NCBI GenBank assembly: GCA_002702705.1
Contig: PABH01000007.1
Location: forward strand, 62,001 to 126,000
Length of the DNA: 64,000 nucleotides
Direction: 5' to 3'
Source of the DNA: Anaerolineaceae bacterium
Lineage (GTDB): Bacteria > Chloroflexota > Anaerolineae > Anaerolineales > Anaerolineaceae
Position numbers and translations under genes: made by a program. The notes beneath the pieces were generated by a model, which worked only from the letters and a program-made list of their open reading frames with translations, did no database searches and was not told the DNA's origin. Below are positions 33,784 through 42,790 of the stretch, piece by piece. Positions within the stretch are counted from its first letter, which is position 1, and every line of letters begins with the position of its first letter.

Positions 33784-34530
33784 ATGGAAATATTAGGATT
33801 GGACATTGGTGGTTCTGGCATTAAAGGTGCGATTGTGGATACAGAAACTGGAACCATGATCACCGAACGGCATCGTATCCCTACGCCGGAAGGTGCAAAA
33901 CCGGATGATGTGGCCAATGAAGTTGTTGAAATTATTAATTTTTTTAACTATGAAGGCCCGATTGGCTGTGGTTTTCCTGCAATTATTCAGCATGGAATCG
34001 CTCGATCAGCAGCTAATGTTTCAACTCAATGGATGGGAACCAATATTAACCACCTATTATCAGATCGTAGTGGGCATCCAGTTTATACCTTAAATGACGC
34101 TGATGCTGCAGGGATTGCTGAAATGAAGTTTGGGGTTGGGCAAGAATATCGGGATAGTGTGGTAATTTTATTAACTCTTGGAACAGGAATAGGATCTGCA
34201 ATTTTTACGAATGGTGTGTTATTGCCTAATACGGAGTTTGGTCATTTGGATATTCGTGGAAAAGATGCCGAGCATCGTGCATCGGATCAAACTCGGCAGC
34301 TTGAAGATTTATCGTGGAAAAAATGGGCAAAGCGCTTGACTGAATATTTAAATGAACTTGAAAAATTGTTTTCACCGGATTTATTTATCATCGGCGGTGG
34401 TGTGAGCAAAAAACATGAAAAATTTTTTCCTATGTTGGAATTAAAAACAAAAATTGTCCCAGCCCAATTATTAAACCAGGCTGGGATTGTTGGTGCTGCG
34501 TATTATGCATTTGAACAACAAAATCGTTAA
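33784..34530 (+). CDS. ppgK: Polyphosphate glucokinase (ROK family)
   Basis: Phosphorylates glucose with polyphosphate or ATP to give glucose 6-phosphate. The 248 residues begin with the ATPase phosphate loop [17 protein letters not shown]. Further on are [15 protein letters not shown] (catalytic Asp region), [14 protein letters not shown], and the PPGK-type segment [24 protein letters not shown] is well placed. Its stop shares a TTAA with the stop of fumC. It fits with the glg/malQ genes, as glucan breakdown yields glucose. Confidence 0.93.
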   Translation: MEILGLDIGGSGIKGAIVDTETGTMITERHRIPTPEGAKPDDVANEVVEIINFFNYEGPIGCGFPAIIQHGIARSAANVSTQWMGTNINHLLSDRSGHPVYTLNDADAAGIAEMKFGVGQEYRDSVVILLTLGTGIGSAIFTNGVLLPNTEFGHLDIRGKDAEHRASDQTRQLEDLSWKKWAKRLTEYLNELEKLFSPDLFIIGGGVSKKHEKFFPMLELKTKIVPAQLLNQAGIVGAAYYAFEQQNR

Positions 34531-35969
34531 GTTAAAATACCGCCTTCGGTAAATTTTCGCAAATCATCAAAAACAGTATCAATTTCAGCTACTGTCAAAG
34601 GCTGTTGGGTATTTTTATTAATTAAACTACTTTGTTTGGCTTTTTCAACGGCCAAACTGCGAATTGATTCATTTTTAGCAATAGATTCTTTCACTAAATC
34701 GGCTCCCGCCTGATAACCAATTAATGGATTTAATGCGGTTACTAAAATGGCGTTTTTTTCTAACCAACCGGTTGCTTTTTCTTCATTCGCCGTGATTCCA
34801 ACCACACATTTTTGCGTAAAAGCTGAGATTGAACCGATCATTACTTGCATCATCTCGAATAGATTATGGGCGATGATTGGCATCATTACGTTTAATTCTA
34901 ACTGACCAGCTTGAGCTGCCAAGGCAACGGTTGTGTCGTTGCCAATACAATGAAACATAGCCATGTTTAACATTTCCGCTAAAACCGGATTTACTTTTCC
35001 TGGCATGATACTGGAACCGGGTTGTACTGGAGGAAGATGGATCTCATCCAATCCTGTCGCTGGTCCTGATGCTAATAATCGAAAATCATTTGCAATTCGG
35101 GTGAGCGTTAGTGCTAGGGTTCGCATAGACGCTGAAAAATCAGCCATATCTGCCATGGATTGCATCGATTCGAAGAGATTGTCGGATGTATATAGTTGAA
35201 GCCCTGTTAATGCTTCTAATTCATTCACCATCATGGGATGGTATTCAGGGTGGGCATTTAACCCTGATCCTGTTGCTGTGCCACCAATGCCTAAACGTCG
35301 CAAACCTTCGGCTGCACGAATTATCCTTTCTTTATCTCGTTCTACAGCCCGAGCATATGCTCCAAATTCCTGTCCCAATCGCACCGGAACGGCATCTTGA
35401 AGATGTGTTCGACCAGACTTAATAATATTGTCAAACTCTTGTGCCTTTTTTTCGAGGGCTTTTTGTAAAGAATCAATGGTACTAACCAACTCATCCAGTC
35501 GCCACAAGCATCCAAGACGGATAGCTGTTGGAATCGTGTCGTTGGTTGATTGAGACATATTTACGTGATCATTGGGATGGATCAAATAACTGCCAGGATT
35601 ACCACCTAAAATTATGGTGGCTCGATTCGCCATTACTTCATTCGTATTCATGTTATGGCTGGTTCCTGCGCCTGCTTGAAACGGGTCAACCACAAAAAAT
35701 TCATGCCATTGACCTGCCATGATTTCTTTTCCTGCTTGAGAAATTGCTCCAGCCTGCTTTTTGTCAAGTAAATTTAATTTTTCATGCACCTGTGCCGCCG
35801 CGGTTTTTATTGCTGCCATTGACCATATAAAGGCTGGGTAAGGTTTTAGGTTGGAAACAGGAAAATTATGTACGGCACGTTGTGTCTGTGCACCATACAA
35901 AGCATTTTTGGGCACCCGAACTTCTCCAAGGGAATCTTTTTCTATTCGAATGGAATCATTATTGGACAA
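34527..35969 (-). CDS. fumC: Fumarate hydratase class II
   Basis: Interconverts fumarate and malate in the TCA cycle; sucC/sucD lie at the right end of the window. The N-terminus [20 protein letters not shown] matches FumC rather than aspartase. Superfamily motifs are [15 protein letters not shown] and [16 protein letters not shown]. The Ser loop and SGRTHLQDA are intact. The close relative aspartate ammonia-lyase is the main alternative. It starts with TTG at 35969, six bases after a near-perfect AAGGAGGTG site. The gene is 480 residues long. Confidence 0.85.
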   Translation of the reverse strand: MSNNDSIRIEKDSLGEVRVPKNALYGAQTQRAVHNFPVSNLKPYPAFIWSMAAIKTAAAQVHEKLNLLDKKQAGAISQAGKEIMAGQWHEFFVVDPFQAGAGTSHNMNTNEVMANRATIILGGNPGSYLIHPNDHVNMSQSTNDTIPTAIRLGCLWRLDELVSTIDSLQKALEKKAQEFDNIIKSGRTHLQDAVPVRLGQEFGAYARAVERDKERIIRAAEGLRRLGIGGTATGSGLNAHPEYHPMMVNELEALTGLQLYTSDNLFESMQSMADMADFSASMRTLALTLTRIANDFRLLASGPATGLDEIHLPPVQPGSSIMPGKVNPVLAEMLNMAMFHCIGNDTTVALAAQAGQLELNVMMPIIAHNLFEMMQVMIGSISAFTQKCVVGITANEEKATGWLEKNAILVTALNPLIGYQAGADLVKESIAKNESIRSLAVEKAKQSSLINKNTQQPLTVAEIDTVFDDLRKFTEGGILT

Positions 35970-35999
35970 AATTCACCTCCTTGGTAATTGTTTAAGTTA

Positions 36000-36029
36000 A
36001 AAAAAGGAAGCTGATCAGCTTCCTTTTTT
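36000..36029 (-). terminator. Terminator between the ferredoxin gene and fumC
   Basis: A perfect palindrome (AAAAAAGGAAGCTGATCAGC and its mirror half) forms a hairpin of up to 15 bp with flanking A and T runs. It lies just after the ferredoxin gene and 31 nt before the fumC start codon. Because read-through transcription of fumC may come from upstream, it could act as a partial terminator. Confidence 0.8.
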
Positions 36030-36036
36030 GTTATGA

Positions 36037-36447
36037 TTATTCGGCTGTACTGTAGCCAGGTCCATCTGTAAAATATGCAGCATTCAGTTCAATTGCTGGG
36101 GTCATATCAACTTCTTCGCCCGCTTCCAGAACTCGTGTACCTTCAAGATGGACATCTTCACCATCGTGGTTTGTGCCGTCATAGATTGAATCATATCCTT
36201 CTGTACCGACTGGCATAGAAACCCGTTCGCCGCCATTGGCAACGTAAGGTGTCGGGAGTTCGTCTTCTGGGAAAATTGCTTCCCAAGGACATTCTGGTAC
36301 ACAAGCACCACAGTCAATACAGGTATCCGGGTCAATATAGAACCATGGGTATTTATCTTCCGGTTTGCCAGGAACAATACATTCTACTGGACATACTGTT
36401 ACACAACCACCATCCCGTAAACATAAACTTGTTATTACATGTGTCAT
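36037..36447 (-). CDS. Ferredoxin with two Fe-S cluster sites and a C-terminal extension
   Basis: A 136-residue electron carrier. The first cluster has Cys9, Cys15, Cys19 and Cys23 (CLRDGGCVTVCPVECI). The second has the canonical 4Fe-4S pattern, Cys43, Cys46, Cys49 and Cys53 (TCIDCGACVPECPW). The layout resembles the seven-iron FdxA type, but the first spacing is C-x5-C where x7 is usual. About 75 acidic residues follow the Fe-S region and have no clear function. AGGAGG precedes the ATG. The upstream leader has a hairpin. Confidence 0.9.
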   Translation of the reverse strand: MTHVITSLCLRDGGCVTVCPVECIVPGKPEDKYPWFYIDPDTCIDCGACVPECPWEAIFPEDELPTPYVANGGERVSMPVGTEGYDSIYDGTNHDGEDVHLEGTRVLEAGEEVDMTPAIELNAAYFTDGPGYSTAE

Positions 36448-36507
36448 TTTTTCCTCCTACAATTTGGAAAGTTGAGATTAATGAGTAAAACAAACATAAT
36501 ATTTGAG

Positions 36508-36539
36508 CTTCTGAGCAATTCAAGTACTAATCTCAGAAG
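36508..36539 (-). promoter_or_regulatory. Hairpin in the 5' leader of the ferredoxin gene
   Basis: CTTCTGAG (36508-36515) pairs perfectly with CTCAGAAG (36532-36539), with a 16-nt loop. TATACT lies just upstream on the minus strand, so the hairpin would sit close to the 5' end of the mRNA. A stabilising role is only possible. Confidence 0.4.
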
Positions 36540-36743
36540 TTAATTTTAGTATAGAAATCAATTTAAAACGACCATTTTGATTAATAGTTTTTTGTTCCAA
36601 TAACCTCCGGCGTCTTAATTCAATCCTGATTGGTATAATTATTGAATATTCTTCTACTTACAATAAATTGTGGTAAATTCTGACCAATCTTATACAGTTT
36701 TCATTGTAGCGAAGCAAAAAATCTTTGTCAAGCTGAGGCAAAA

Positions 36744-37676
36744 TTGGGCACAAAAACAATAAAGTTTACACCGTATCTTGTCATTGGAATCGGAATCATA
36801 GCTGTATCTAGCGCTTCCATCCTCATACGTTTTGCACAAGGTTCGGTATCTTCAATTGTTATTGCTGCCTATCGATTGAGTATTGCAGCCTTGGTTTTGT
36901 TACCTTTTGTTTGGACGCATTATCGGAAGGCATTAAAAGTTCTAAATACATCACAAGTTATTTATACTTTAGTTTCCGGTTTATTTTTAGCAATCCATTT
37001 TGCGACCTGGATCAGTTCTTTGGAATATACATCGATTGCAAGCTCGGTTGTTCTGGTAACAACCACACCTATCTGGGTAGCGATTTTTTCCCCAATATTT
37101 TTAAAAGAAAAAAATTCAATCGTGATCTGGATCGGAATTTTAATTACCATTATGGGAAGCATTTTTATCACCTTAACGCAAGGTTGCATGTTTGATGACT
37201 TTCATTTGATGTGTATGATGGGAGACAGACAACCAGATTCACCAACAATGCTCGGAAACTTTTTAGCCATCTGTGGTGCCTGGGCAGCGGCAGGTTATTT
37301 AATGATTGGGAGAAAAGTAAGAAAAGAAATCCCTATTACAGCCTATATTTTTTGTGTTTACAGTACTGCAGCCATCCTATTAATTATTACGAGTATTTTT
37401 CTCGGTCAAAAATTGATAGGATTTCCATCCCAAAGTTACTTGTGGTTATTTTTATTAGGTCTTGTTCCTCAATTAATAGGTCACTCTTCGTTTAATTATG
37501 CTTTGGGATACTTACCGGCTGCATTTGTATCTGTAACATTAGTCGGTGAGCCATTGGGTACTATTTTGTTAGCCTTTTTTCTTTTGCAGGAACAACCTGG
37601 GATGGGCGAATTGATTGGTGGCTTTTTTATTTTGGCAGGGATTATTATTATTTCTTTCGTAAACCGGAGACAATAA
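36744..37676 (+). CDS. EamA/DMT-family transporter
   Basis: A 310-residue membrane protein with ten predicted spans and the internal duplication of the drug/metabolite transporter family (halves at about 8-145 and 165-305). The second EamA half contains FNYALGYLPAAFVSVTLVGEP, a typical segment. The start is TTG with GAGG about six bases upstream; no nearby in-frame ATG exists. The substrate is unknown. Confidence 0.85.
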   Translation: MGTKTIKFTPYLVIGIGIIAVSSASILIRFAQGSVSSIVIAAYRLSIAALVLLPFVWTHYRKALKVLNTSQVIYTLVSGLFLAIHFATWISSLEYTSIASSVVLVTTTPIWVAIFSPIFLKEKNSIVIWIGILITIMGSIFITLTQGCMFDDFHLMCMMGDRQPDSPTMLGNFLAICGAWAAAGYLMIGRKVRKEIPITAYIFCVYSTAAILLIITSIFLGQKLIGFPSQSYLWLFLLGLVPQLIGHSSFNYALGYLPAAFVSVTLVGEPLGTILLAFFLLQEQPGMGELIGGFFILAGIIIISFVNRRQ

Positions 37677-37860
37677 TTGTTTCTCGTTTAGAATCTGGTT
37701 ATAAAATTCAAGAATTTATCCGAATATGATCCGGAATAACTTTTAGATTAAAGAATCCAAAAATGTCCAAAAATCACTTTTCATATCCAAGATAATTTAC
37801 TAGGGCGTATTAAAAACTGAAATTCTTGCAAAATCTAATTCGATAAATACATACTTAAAG

Positions 37861-37894
37861 TATATATGATCCCCATAATCAGGGATCATATATA
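37861..37894. terminator. Strong hairpin between the DMT gene and malQ
   Basis: TATATATGATCCC (37861-37873) pairs perfectly with 37882-37894, with an 8-nt loop. The genes converge here. There is no long T run, so terminator function is plausible but not certain. Confidence 0.5.
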
Positions 37895-37942
37895 TCGTTG
37901 ATGAGGTAATAAAATGAATCACACCGTAATTCGGATTGTGGA

Positions 37943-39460
37943 TTAATCCTCTTGTTCTTCTTTTTCAGATAGCATTCGACTATATAAATAATTTATTTCA
38001 TGTATTCGGTCAGCAAGTTTTGTATCAATTTGATTGGCTTCAAACCGCCAGCTCCAGTTTCCACTGGCGTGGCCTGGAAAATTCATTCTGGCAGAACCGT
38101 CTAAGGATAAAAAGTCTTGCAGTGGGGCGATAGCAAAATTAGCTACAGAGGACCATATTAATCGAATGAGATCCCATGAAATATTTTCACCTGAACGGCT
38201 GAGATAACGACGGCAAAAATCTCTTTCAGCTTGTGGTGCAGTTTTATACCAACCTAATACGGTATCATTATCGTGGGTGCCGGTGTAAGCAACACAATTG
38301 ACGGGGTAATTGTGGGGTAGGAAAGGCTCTTCTGGATCGCCCCCAAAGGCAAATTGACATATTTTCATCCCGGGTAGGTCAAATTGATCACGTAATTCAA
38401 ATACGTCTGGCGTGATCTCACCCAGATCTTCAGCAATGATTGGCAATTCACCTAATTCTTCTTTGATTGCGGAGAAAAATTTTGCCCCTGGCCCTGGAAC
38501 CCACTGACCGACTTCTGCTGTCTGGTTACCTGCCGGCACTTCCCAATATGCCACAAAACCACGAAAATGGTCCAATCTTACAATGTCAAATAAAGTTAAT
38601 GTTGACTTAATCCGACTTAACCACCAACGATATTTTGTTTTTTGGTGAACATCCCAGCGATAAAGTGGATTGCCCCATAATTGACCAGTTTCGGAGAAAT
38701 AATCGGGTGGAACGCCTGCAACGACAGTGGGTTTGCCCGTTTTATCGAAATAAAAGAGTTCAGGATTAGCCCAGGCATCGGCAGAATCATATGCTACAAA
38801 AATAGGTATATCGCCAATGATAGAAATTCCTTGCTCATTCGCATATTTTTTTAAAGCAAGCCATTGCCGATAAAAAATAAATTGTCGGAACTTATGGGAT
38901 TCAATTTTTTCACTTTGTTCCGATTTGAAATTTTCTATAACGGATTCTTCGCGTTGACGAAATTTAATAGGCCAGTTTTCCCAAGGAGCGCCGTTGAAAT
39001 TTTGTTTTAATGACATAAATAAGGCGTAATCTTCTAACCAGACTTGTTCATTTTTTTTAAATTTTTTAAACTCTTTGACCAGTTCCTCGGGTTGCATTTT
39101 TTGGAAATTATGAAATGCTTTTTCGAGTAGTTTGATTTTCCAATCAATTACTTTTCCAAATTCCACATTTTTGGGATTAAAGTTTGGCCGTTCGTCCAAG
39201 TCTTCTTGGTGAAGTAAGTCATCTTCCATCAAGAAAAGAGGATTAATTAAATAAGGGTTTCCTGCAAAAGCAGAAAAACATTGGTATGGGGAATCTCCAT
39301 AACCGGTTGGTCCTAACGGCAAAACTTGCCATAAAGAACAGCCTGTTTCTTTTAAGAAATTAACCCAGTGATAGGCTTCCGGACCGATATCTCCAATGCC
39401 ATCCGGTCCCGGCAAACTGGATGGATGGAGCAATATGCCTGCTGCGCGATTAAATTTCAT
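37943..39460 (-). CDS. malQ: 4-alpha-glucanotransferase
   Basis: Amylomaltase of GH77; it moves maltosyl units between alpha-glucans. The 505 residues start RAAGILLHPSSLPGPDGIGDIG, the GH77 opening, then LWQVLPLGPTGYGDSPYQCF. Active-site segments include FDIVRLDHFRGFVAYWEVP (nucleophile Asp), LPIIAEDLGEITPDV (acid/base Glu) and YTGTHDNDTVLGW. AAGGAG precedes the ATG. It overlaps glgC by 11 nt and ends a glgA-glgC-malQ operon. Confidence 0.96.
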   Translation of the reverse strand: MKFNRAAGILLHPSSLPGPDGIGDIGPEAYHWVNFLKETGCSLWQVLPLGPTGYGDSPYQCFSAFAGNPYLINPLFLMEDDLLHQEDLDERPNFNPKNVEFGKVIDWKIKLLEKAFHNFQKMQPEELVKEFKKFKKNEQVWLEDYALFMSLKQNFNGAPWENWPIKFRQREESVIENFKSEQSEKIESHKFRQFIFYRQWLALKKYANEQGISIIGDIPIFVAYDSADAWANPELFYFDKTGKPTVVAGVPPDYFSETGQLWGNPLYRWDVHQKTKYRWWLSRIKSTLTLFDIVRLDHFRGFVAYWEVPAGNQTAEVGQWVPGPGAKFFSAIKEELGELPIIAEDLGEITPDVFELRDQFDLPGMKICQFAFGGDPEEPFLPHNYPVNCVAYTGTHDNDTVLGWYKTAPQAERDFCRRYLSRSGENISWDLIRLIWSSVANFAIAPLQDFLSLDGSARMNFPGHASGNWSWRFEANQIDTKLADRIHEINYLYSRMLSEKEEQED

Positions 39461-40700
39461 AAGGAAGTCTCCTTGTTAATAAATTTTCTCCAGATTTTAT
39501 TAAATTAGTTGAATAATCCGAATGGATTACATCGGTGCCTATTACTGCACCACCCTGAATGGTTACTTCTGTGGGAACAATTGAATCCCTACCAATGATC
39601 GTTATCATTGGATTTTTCAAACTCCCGATTTTACAATTCTGTTCAATTACTACCCGTTTATCCATTATCGTTTTATAAACTTGGGCTTTTTCATGAATGA
39701 TCGAATCAGTAAAAATAATAGAATCGTGAACGATGGCATTAGATTTTACCACTACACCCGGAGATAAAATACAATTTTTTAATTGGGCTCCAGGTTCTAT
39801 TTTACAGCCATCAGAAATGAGACAATCATGAATATTTGCCTTCCCGTGGATGAAGGCAGGCGGGCGTTCTTCGGTTCTGGTATGAATGATCCAATCTGGA
39901 TGGTATAAATTAAAAGAGGGGGGGGAATTTAATAATTCCATTTGGGCTTTCCAGTAGGATTCAATAGTTCCCACATCTACCCAATAACCTGAATATGGAT
40001 AAGCACAAACTTTTTTGCCACTTTTTAACATGGCAGGAATAATGTCCTTTCCAAAATCGTGGTTTGAGTTTGAACTAAAGTGGTCGTCCCACAAAACTTG
40101 ATTTAATGAATCTTGTTTAAAAAGATAAATACCCATATTGGCTGTATTCGAAGGCGGTTGAGATGGTTTTTCCACAAAATCTAGAACATTATGGTTTTCA
40201 TCAAAATGCAAAATGCCATAACGAGAAGCTTCTGCAATGGGCACTTCGAGACAGGCTATGGTTAAATCTGCATCCATGCTTTCATGAAAATTAATCATTT
40301 TGCGGTAATCCATTGCATAGATATGATCACCTGAAAGAATTAATATATTGTCTGGGTTTCCCCGTTTAATAAAAGAAAAATTTTGTTGAACGGCATCTGC
40401 GGTGCCAACAAACCAGTCCGATGCTTTGGCTTTATAGGGGGTTAGAATTCGAACACCACCTGTAAAGTCCACATTTAAGTCCCACGGCCCACCTGAACCA
40501 ATATGTGCCATCATAGATTGGGGGCGATATTGAGCCAAAATCATAACATCATTAATTTGCGAATTTACACAGTTTGATAATGTAAAATCGATAATTCGGT
40601 ACTTTCCAGCAAATAAAACAGCGGGCTTGGCTCTTTTTGCCGTCAGTGACTTCAAGCGTGTACCTTCACCGCCAGCAAGAATGACAGCTCGGGTTTTCAT
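39450..40700 (-). CDS. glgC: Glucose-1-phosphate adenylyltransferase
   Basis: Makes ADP-glucose, the donor for glycogen synthesis. The 416 residues contain the nucleotide-binding start VILAGGEGTRLKSLTAKRAK (residues 6-25), the catalytic region ILSGDHIYAMDYRKMI, and a C-terminal left-handed beta-helix domain with hexapeptide repeats. It overlaps glgA by 4 nt (ATGA) and malQ by 11 nt. Allosteric effectors cannot be inferred. Confidence 0.96.
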   Translation of the reverse strand: MKTRAVILAGGEGTRLKSLTAKRAKPAVLFAGKYRIIDFTLSNCVNSQINDVMILAQYRPQSMMAHIGSGGPWDLNVDFTGGVRILTPYKAKASDWFVGTADAVQQNFSFIKRGNPDNILILSGDHIYAMDYRKMINFHESMDADLTIACLEVPIAEASRYGILHFDENHNVLDFVEKPSQPPSNTANMGIYLFKQDSLNQVLWDDHFSSNSNHDFGKDIIPAMLKSGKKVCAYPYSGYWVDVGTIESYWKAQMELLNSPPSFNLYHPDWIIHTRTEERPPAFIHGKANIHDCLISDGCKIEPGAQLKNCILSPGVVVKSNAIVHDSIIFTDSIIHEKAQVYKTIMDKRVVIEQNCKIGSLKNPMITIIGRDSIVPTEVTIQGGAVIGTDVIHSDYSTNLIKSGENLLTRRLPYEI

Positions 40701-42169
40701 TCAAGATCTCCTAATAACTTCATATAAATTTCAGCATATGCCAAAGCAGATTTTTCCCATGAGAAATTGCTGTTCATTCCATTTACTTGTAATTTGCGCC
40801 ATTCGGTTTGATTTTGAAAAGTATTTATAGCTCTGGTACTGGCTTCGGCAAAGTCTTCTGCTGTTGCATTAGTAAATAAAAACCCATTCTTTTTACTTAA
40901 GTCTTCAGTATCAGTGATTGTATCTGTTAATCCACCTGTTGCTCTTGCCAATGGAACACAACCATAACGCATCGCAATCATCTGGGTTAATCCGCATGGT
41001 TCATAACGCGAGGGGATAACGAGAATATCACCTCCAGCATACATTCTACGTGATAAGTGCAAATCAAAACGAATAGCGGCTCGTACGCGTTGCGGAAATT
41101 CCACTTCTAAACTGCGGCAGGCAGATTCCAGTACAGCATCTCCTGTTCCTAATAAAATTGCCTGCCACTTCAGGTCCCTAATCAGCCTAAATCCATTGAT
41201 AGCTAGATCGACCCCTTTTTGTTGGTCCATTCTGCTGATTAGAATGAAGAGGGGAATGTTTTCATTTTTTTCAAGTCCAAACTCGGTTTGTAGTGCAAGT
41301 TTATTTTTCGTACGAATATCTAATTGTGCGGGGCCATAATTATAGTGAATTGCTTTATCTGTGGTGGGATCCCATTTTGATTCGTCTAAACCATTCAATA
41401 TACCCGCAACCGATTCTTTCCTGCTGGACAGAAAATCTTGTAAACCACACCCATAAGCTGGGGTCATAATCTCTTTCGCATAATTAGGAGAAACAGTTAA
41501 TATTTGATCTGCTGCATACATACCCAATGGTAGGGGGGTATTTCTTCCCCATTCCGGTAGTGTGGGGCAAGCGCAGCCAGGAATTCCAAATTCATGTAAT
41601 ACTTTTTCTGCACCAGCGCCCATATAGGGCATATTGTGCATAGTTAAAACAGATTTGGTGTTAACAAAAAATGGATCTTGTGGCCTCCGGATTTTGAGGT
41701 CATATACTGAAACCGCGGTATGCCAGTCATTGGCATGTAAAATATCGACCCGCCAATTAATGGTACGCGCCATTTCAAGCGCGGCTAAAGAAAAAAAGAT
41801 GTATTTTTGTGCATCTAAACTGGGATCACTTGAATAAACATCTTTGTCTGATAAGATGGAAGACCCTTCAATCAGATAAACGGGAACACCTTCCACGTTG
41901 GTCAAGAAGGCGCGGGCAGGGATATTCCCTTGTGGATGGGGAATAACAAAACTTGCAACCAATTGAATAGTATTTAACATTTGTGTAATTTTGGAGTGGA
42001 AGGGAATAACTAAACGTACATCCAGGTTCTGTCCATGTAATAACGAAGCAGGCAGATTATTTAATGCTTTGGGCAAAGAACCAGCGACATCTCCCAGTCC
42101 ACCAACTTTAATTAATGGCGCTGCTTCCGATGCTATAAATAGTACATTAATTGATTTATAATCCGACAT
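40697..42169 (-). CDS. glgA: Glycogen synthase (GT5)
   Basis: Transfers glucose from ADP-glucose to the growing alpha-1,4-glucan. The 490 residues begin with VLFIASEAAPLIKVGGLGDV, which contains the KxGGL ADP-glucose motif. The second half has SRMDQQKGVDLAI and PSRYEPCGLTQMIAMRYG with the conserved catalytic Glu. GGGAGG precedes the ATG. It is the first gene of the glgA-glgC-malQ operon. glgB and glgP are not in the window. Confidence 0.96.
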   Translation of the reverse strand: MSDYKSINVLFIASEAAPLIKVGGLGDVAGSLPKALNNLPASLLHGQNLDVRLVIPFHSKITQMLNTIQLVASFVIPHPQGNIPARAFLTNVEGVPVYLIEGSSILSDKDVYSSDPSLDAQKYIFFSLAALEMARTINWRVDILHANDWHTAVSVYDLKIRRPQDPFFVNTKSVLTMHNMPYMGAGAEKVLHEFGIPGCACPTLPEWGRNTPLPLGMYAADQILTVSPNYAKEIMTPAYGCGLQDFLSSRKESVAGILNGLDESKWDPTTDKAIHYNYGPAQLDIRTKNKLALQTEFGLEKNENIPLFILISRMDQQKGVDLAINGFRLIRDLKWQAILLGTGDAVLESACRSLEVEFPQRVRAAIRFDLHLSRRMYAGGDILVIPSRYEPCGLTQMIAMRYGCVPLARATGGLTDTITDTEDLSKKNGFLFTNATAEDFAEASTRAINTFQNQTEWRKLQVNGMNSNFSWEKSALAYAEIYMKLLGDLE

Positions 42170-42190
42170 TGTTATTCCCTCCCAAGGAAA

Positions 42191-42790
42191 TTAGTATTCA
42201 AGTTTTTTGAGTAATTCAATATAATCGGATGCGATTGGATGGATATCGTCTATTCCCAGGTATTCTAATAATTCCAGAACAAGTTGAGATTTATGTTCCG
42301 CATCTTTTCGGCTCCAGGTTCGGCTCTTAATTTCCAAAAAACTACCTAATTGAGGCTCCATAAATTGATCCACATTAATGAAAAATTCAGTGTCCTTAAA
42401 TTCAACCAGGAAGCGTTTTCGGTCTTTGTTGATTTCATGTGTTATTGTGGGATTAAAATATTCTTTATAAAACCTTAAACTTTGAGTGGCAGGGGCAAGA
42501 TAACGGGAGCGAGATAACATTACTTTATCTTGTGTTTGTTGGTCTCGTTTTAATCCAATTAATGTTAGTCTGGAACGCACATTAGTAATTTCATTTCTTT
42601 CTGATATAAAGTGGTCTTCACGGTATCGTAATCGGCCTTGTTCGGGGTCTTCAAAAAAGAAATAAGTGTCATATTCGCGGTAATGACGTTTACGAATTAC
42701 GTTTAAATCACTATCTTTAATTCGATTTACCATTTCAGCGGGGTCGGTGAGTTTTACCTTTAGTTGTACTTCAAAGCTTTCTTCTTCCAT
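42191..42790 (-). CDS. CYTH-domain protein (CyaB/thiamine-triphosphatase-like)
   Basis: The CYTH superfamily binds triphosphates and metals in a tunnel fold. Family-like parts are REYDTYFFFEDPEQGRLRYR, KRFLVEFKDTEFFINVDQF and GSFLEIKSRTW. The N-terminal ExExK motif reads EVQLK, so the middle Glu is Gln. I start at ATG 42790, which is the first Met of the domain, but the open frame continues upstream and in that frame resembles the missing end of the neighbouring amidohydrolase. It may therefore be the C-terminal half of a fusion. Class IV adenylate cyclase activity should not be assumed. Confidence 0.75.
   Translation of the reverse strand: MEEESFEVQLKVKLTDPAEMVNRIKDSDLNVIRKRHYREYDTYFFFEDPEQGRLRYREDHFISERNEITNVRSRLTLIGLKRDQQTQDKVMLSRSRYLAPATQSLRFYKEYFNPTITHEINKDRKRFLVEFKDTEFFINVDQFMEPQLGSFLEIKSRTWSRKDAEHKSQLVLELLEYLGIDDIHPIASDYIELLKKLEY

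Noticed and set aside
37915-37950. A 10-codon ORF (MNHTVIRIVD) with GAGG upstream, after the DMT gene
   Set aside because: It has a plausible ribosome-binding site but leads only into the convergent malQ gene, so it cannot be a leader peptide. A chance match is more likely.
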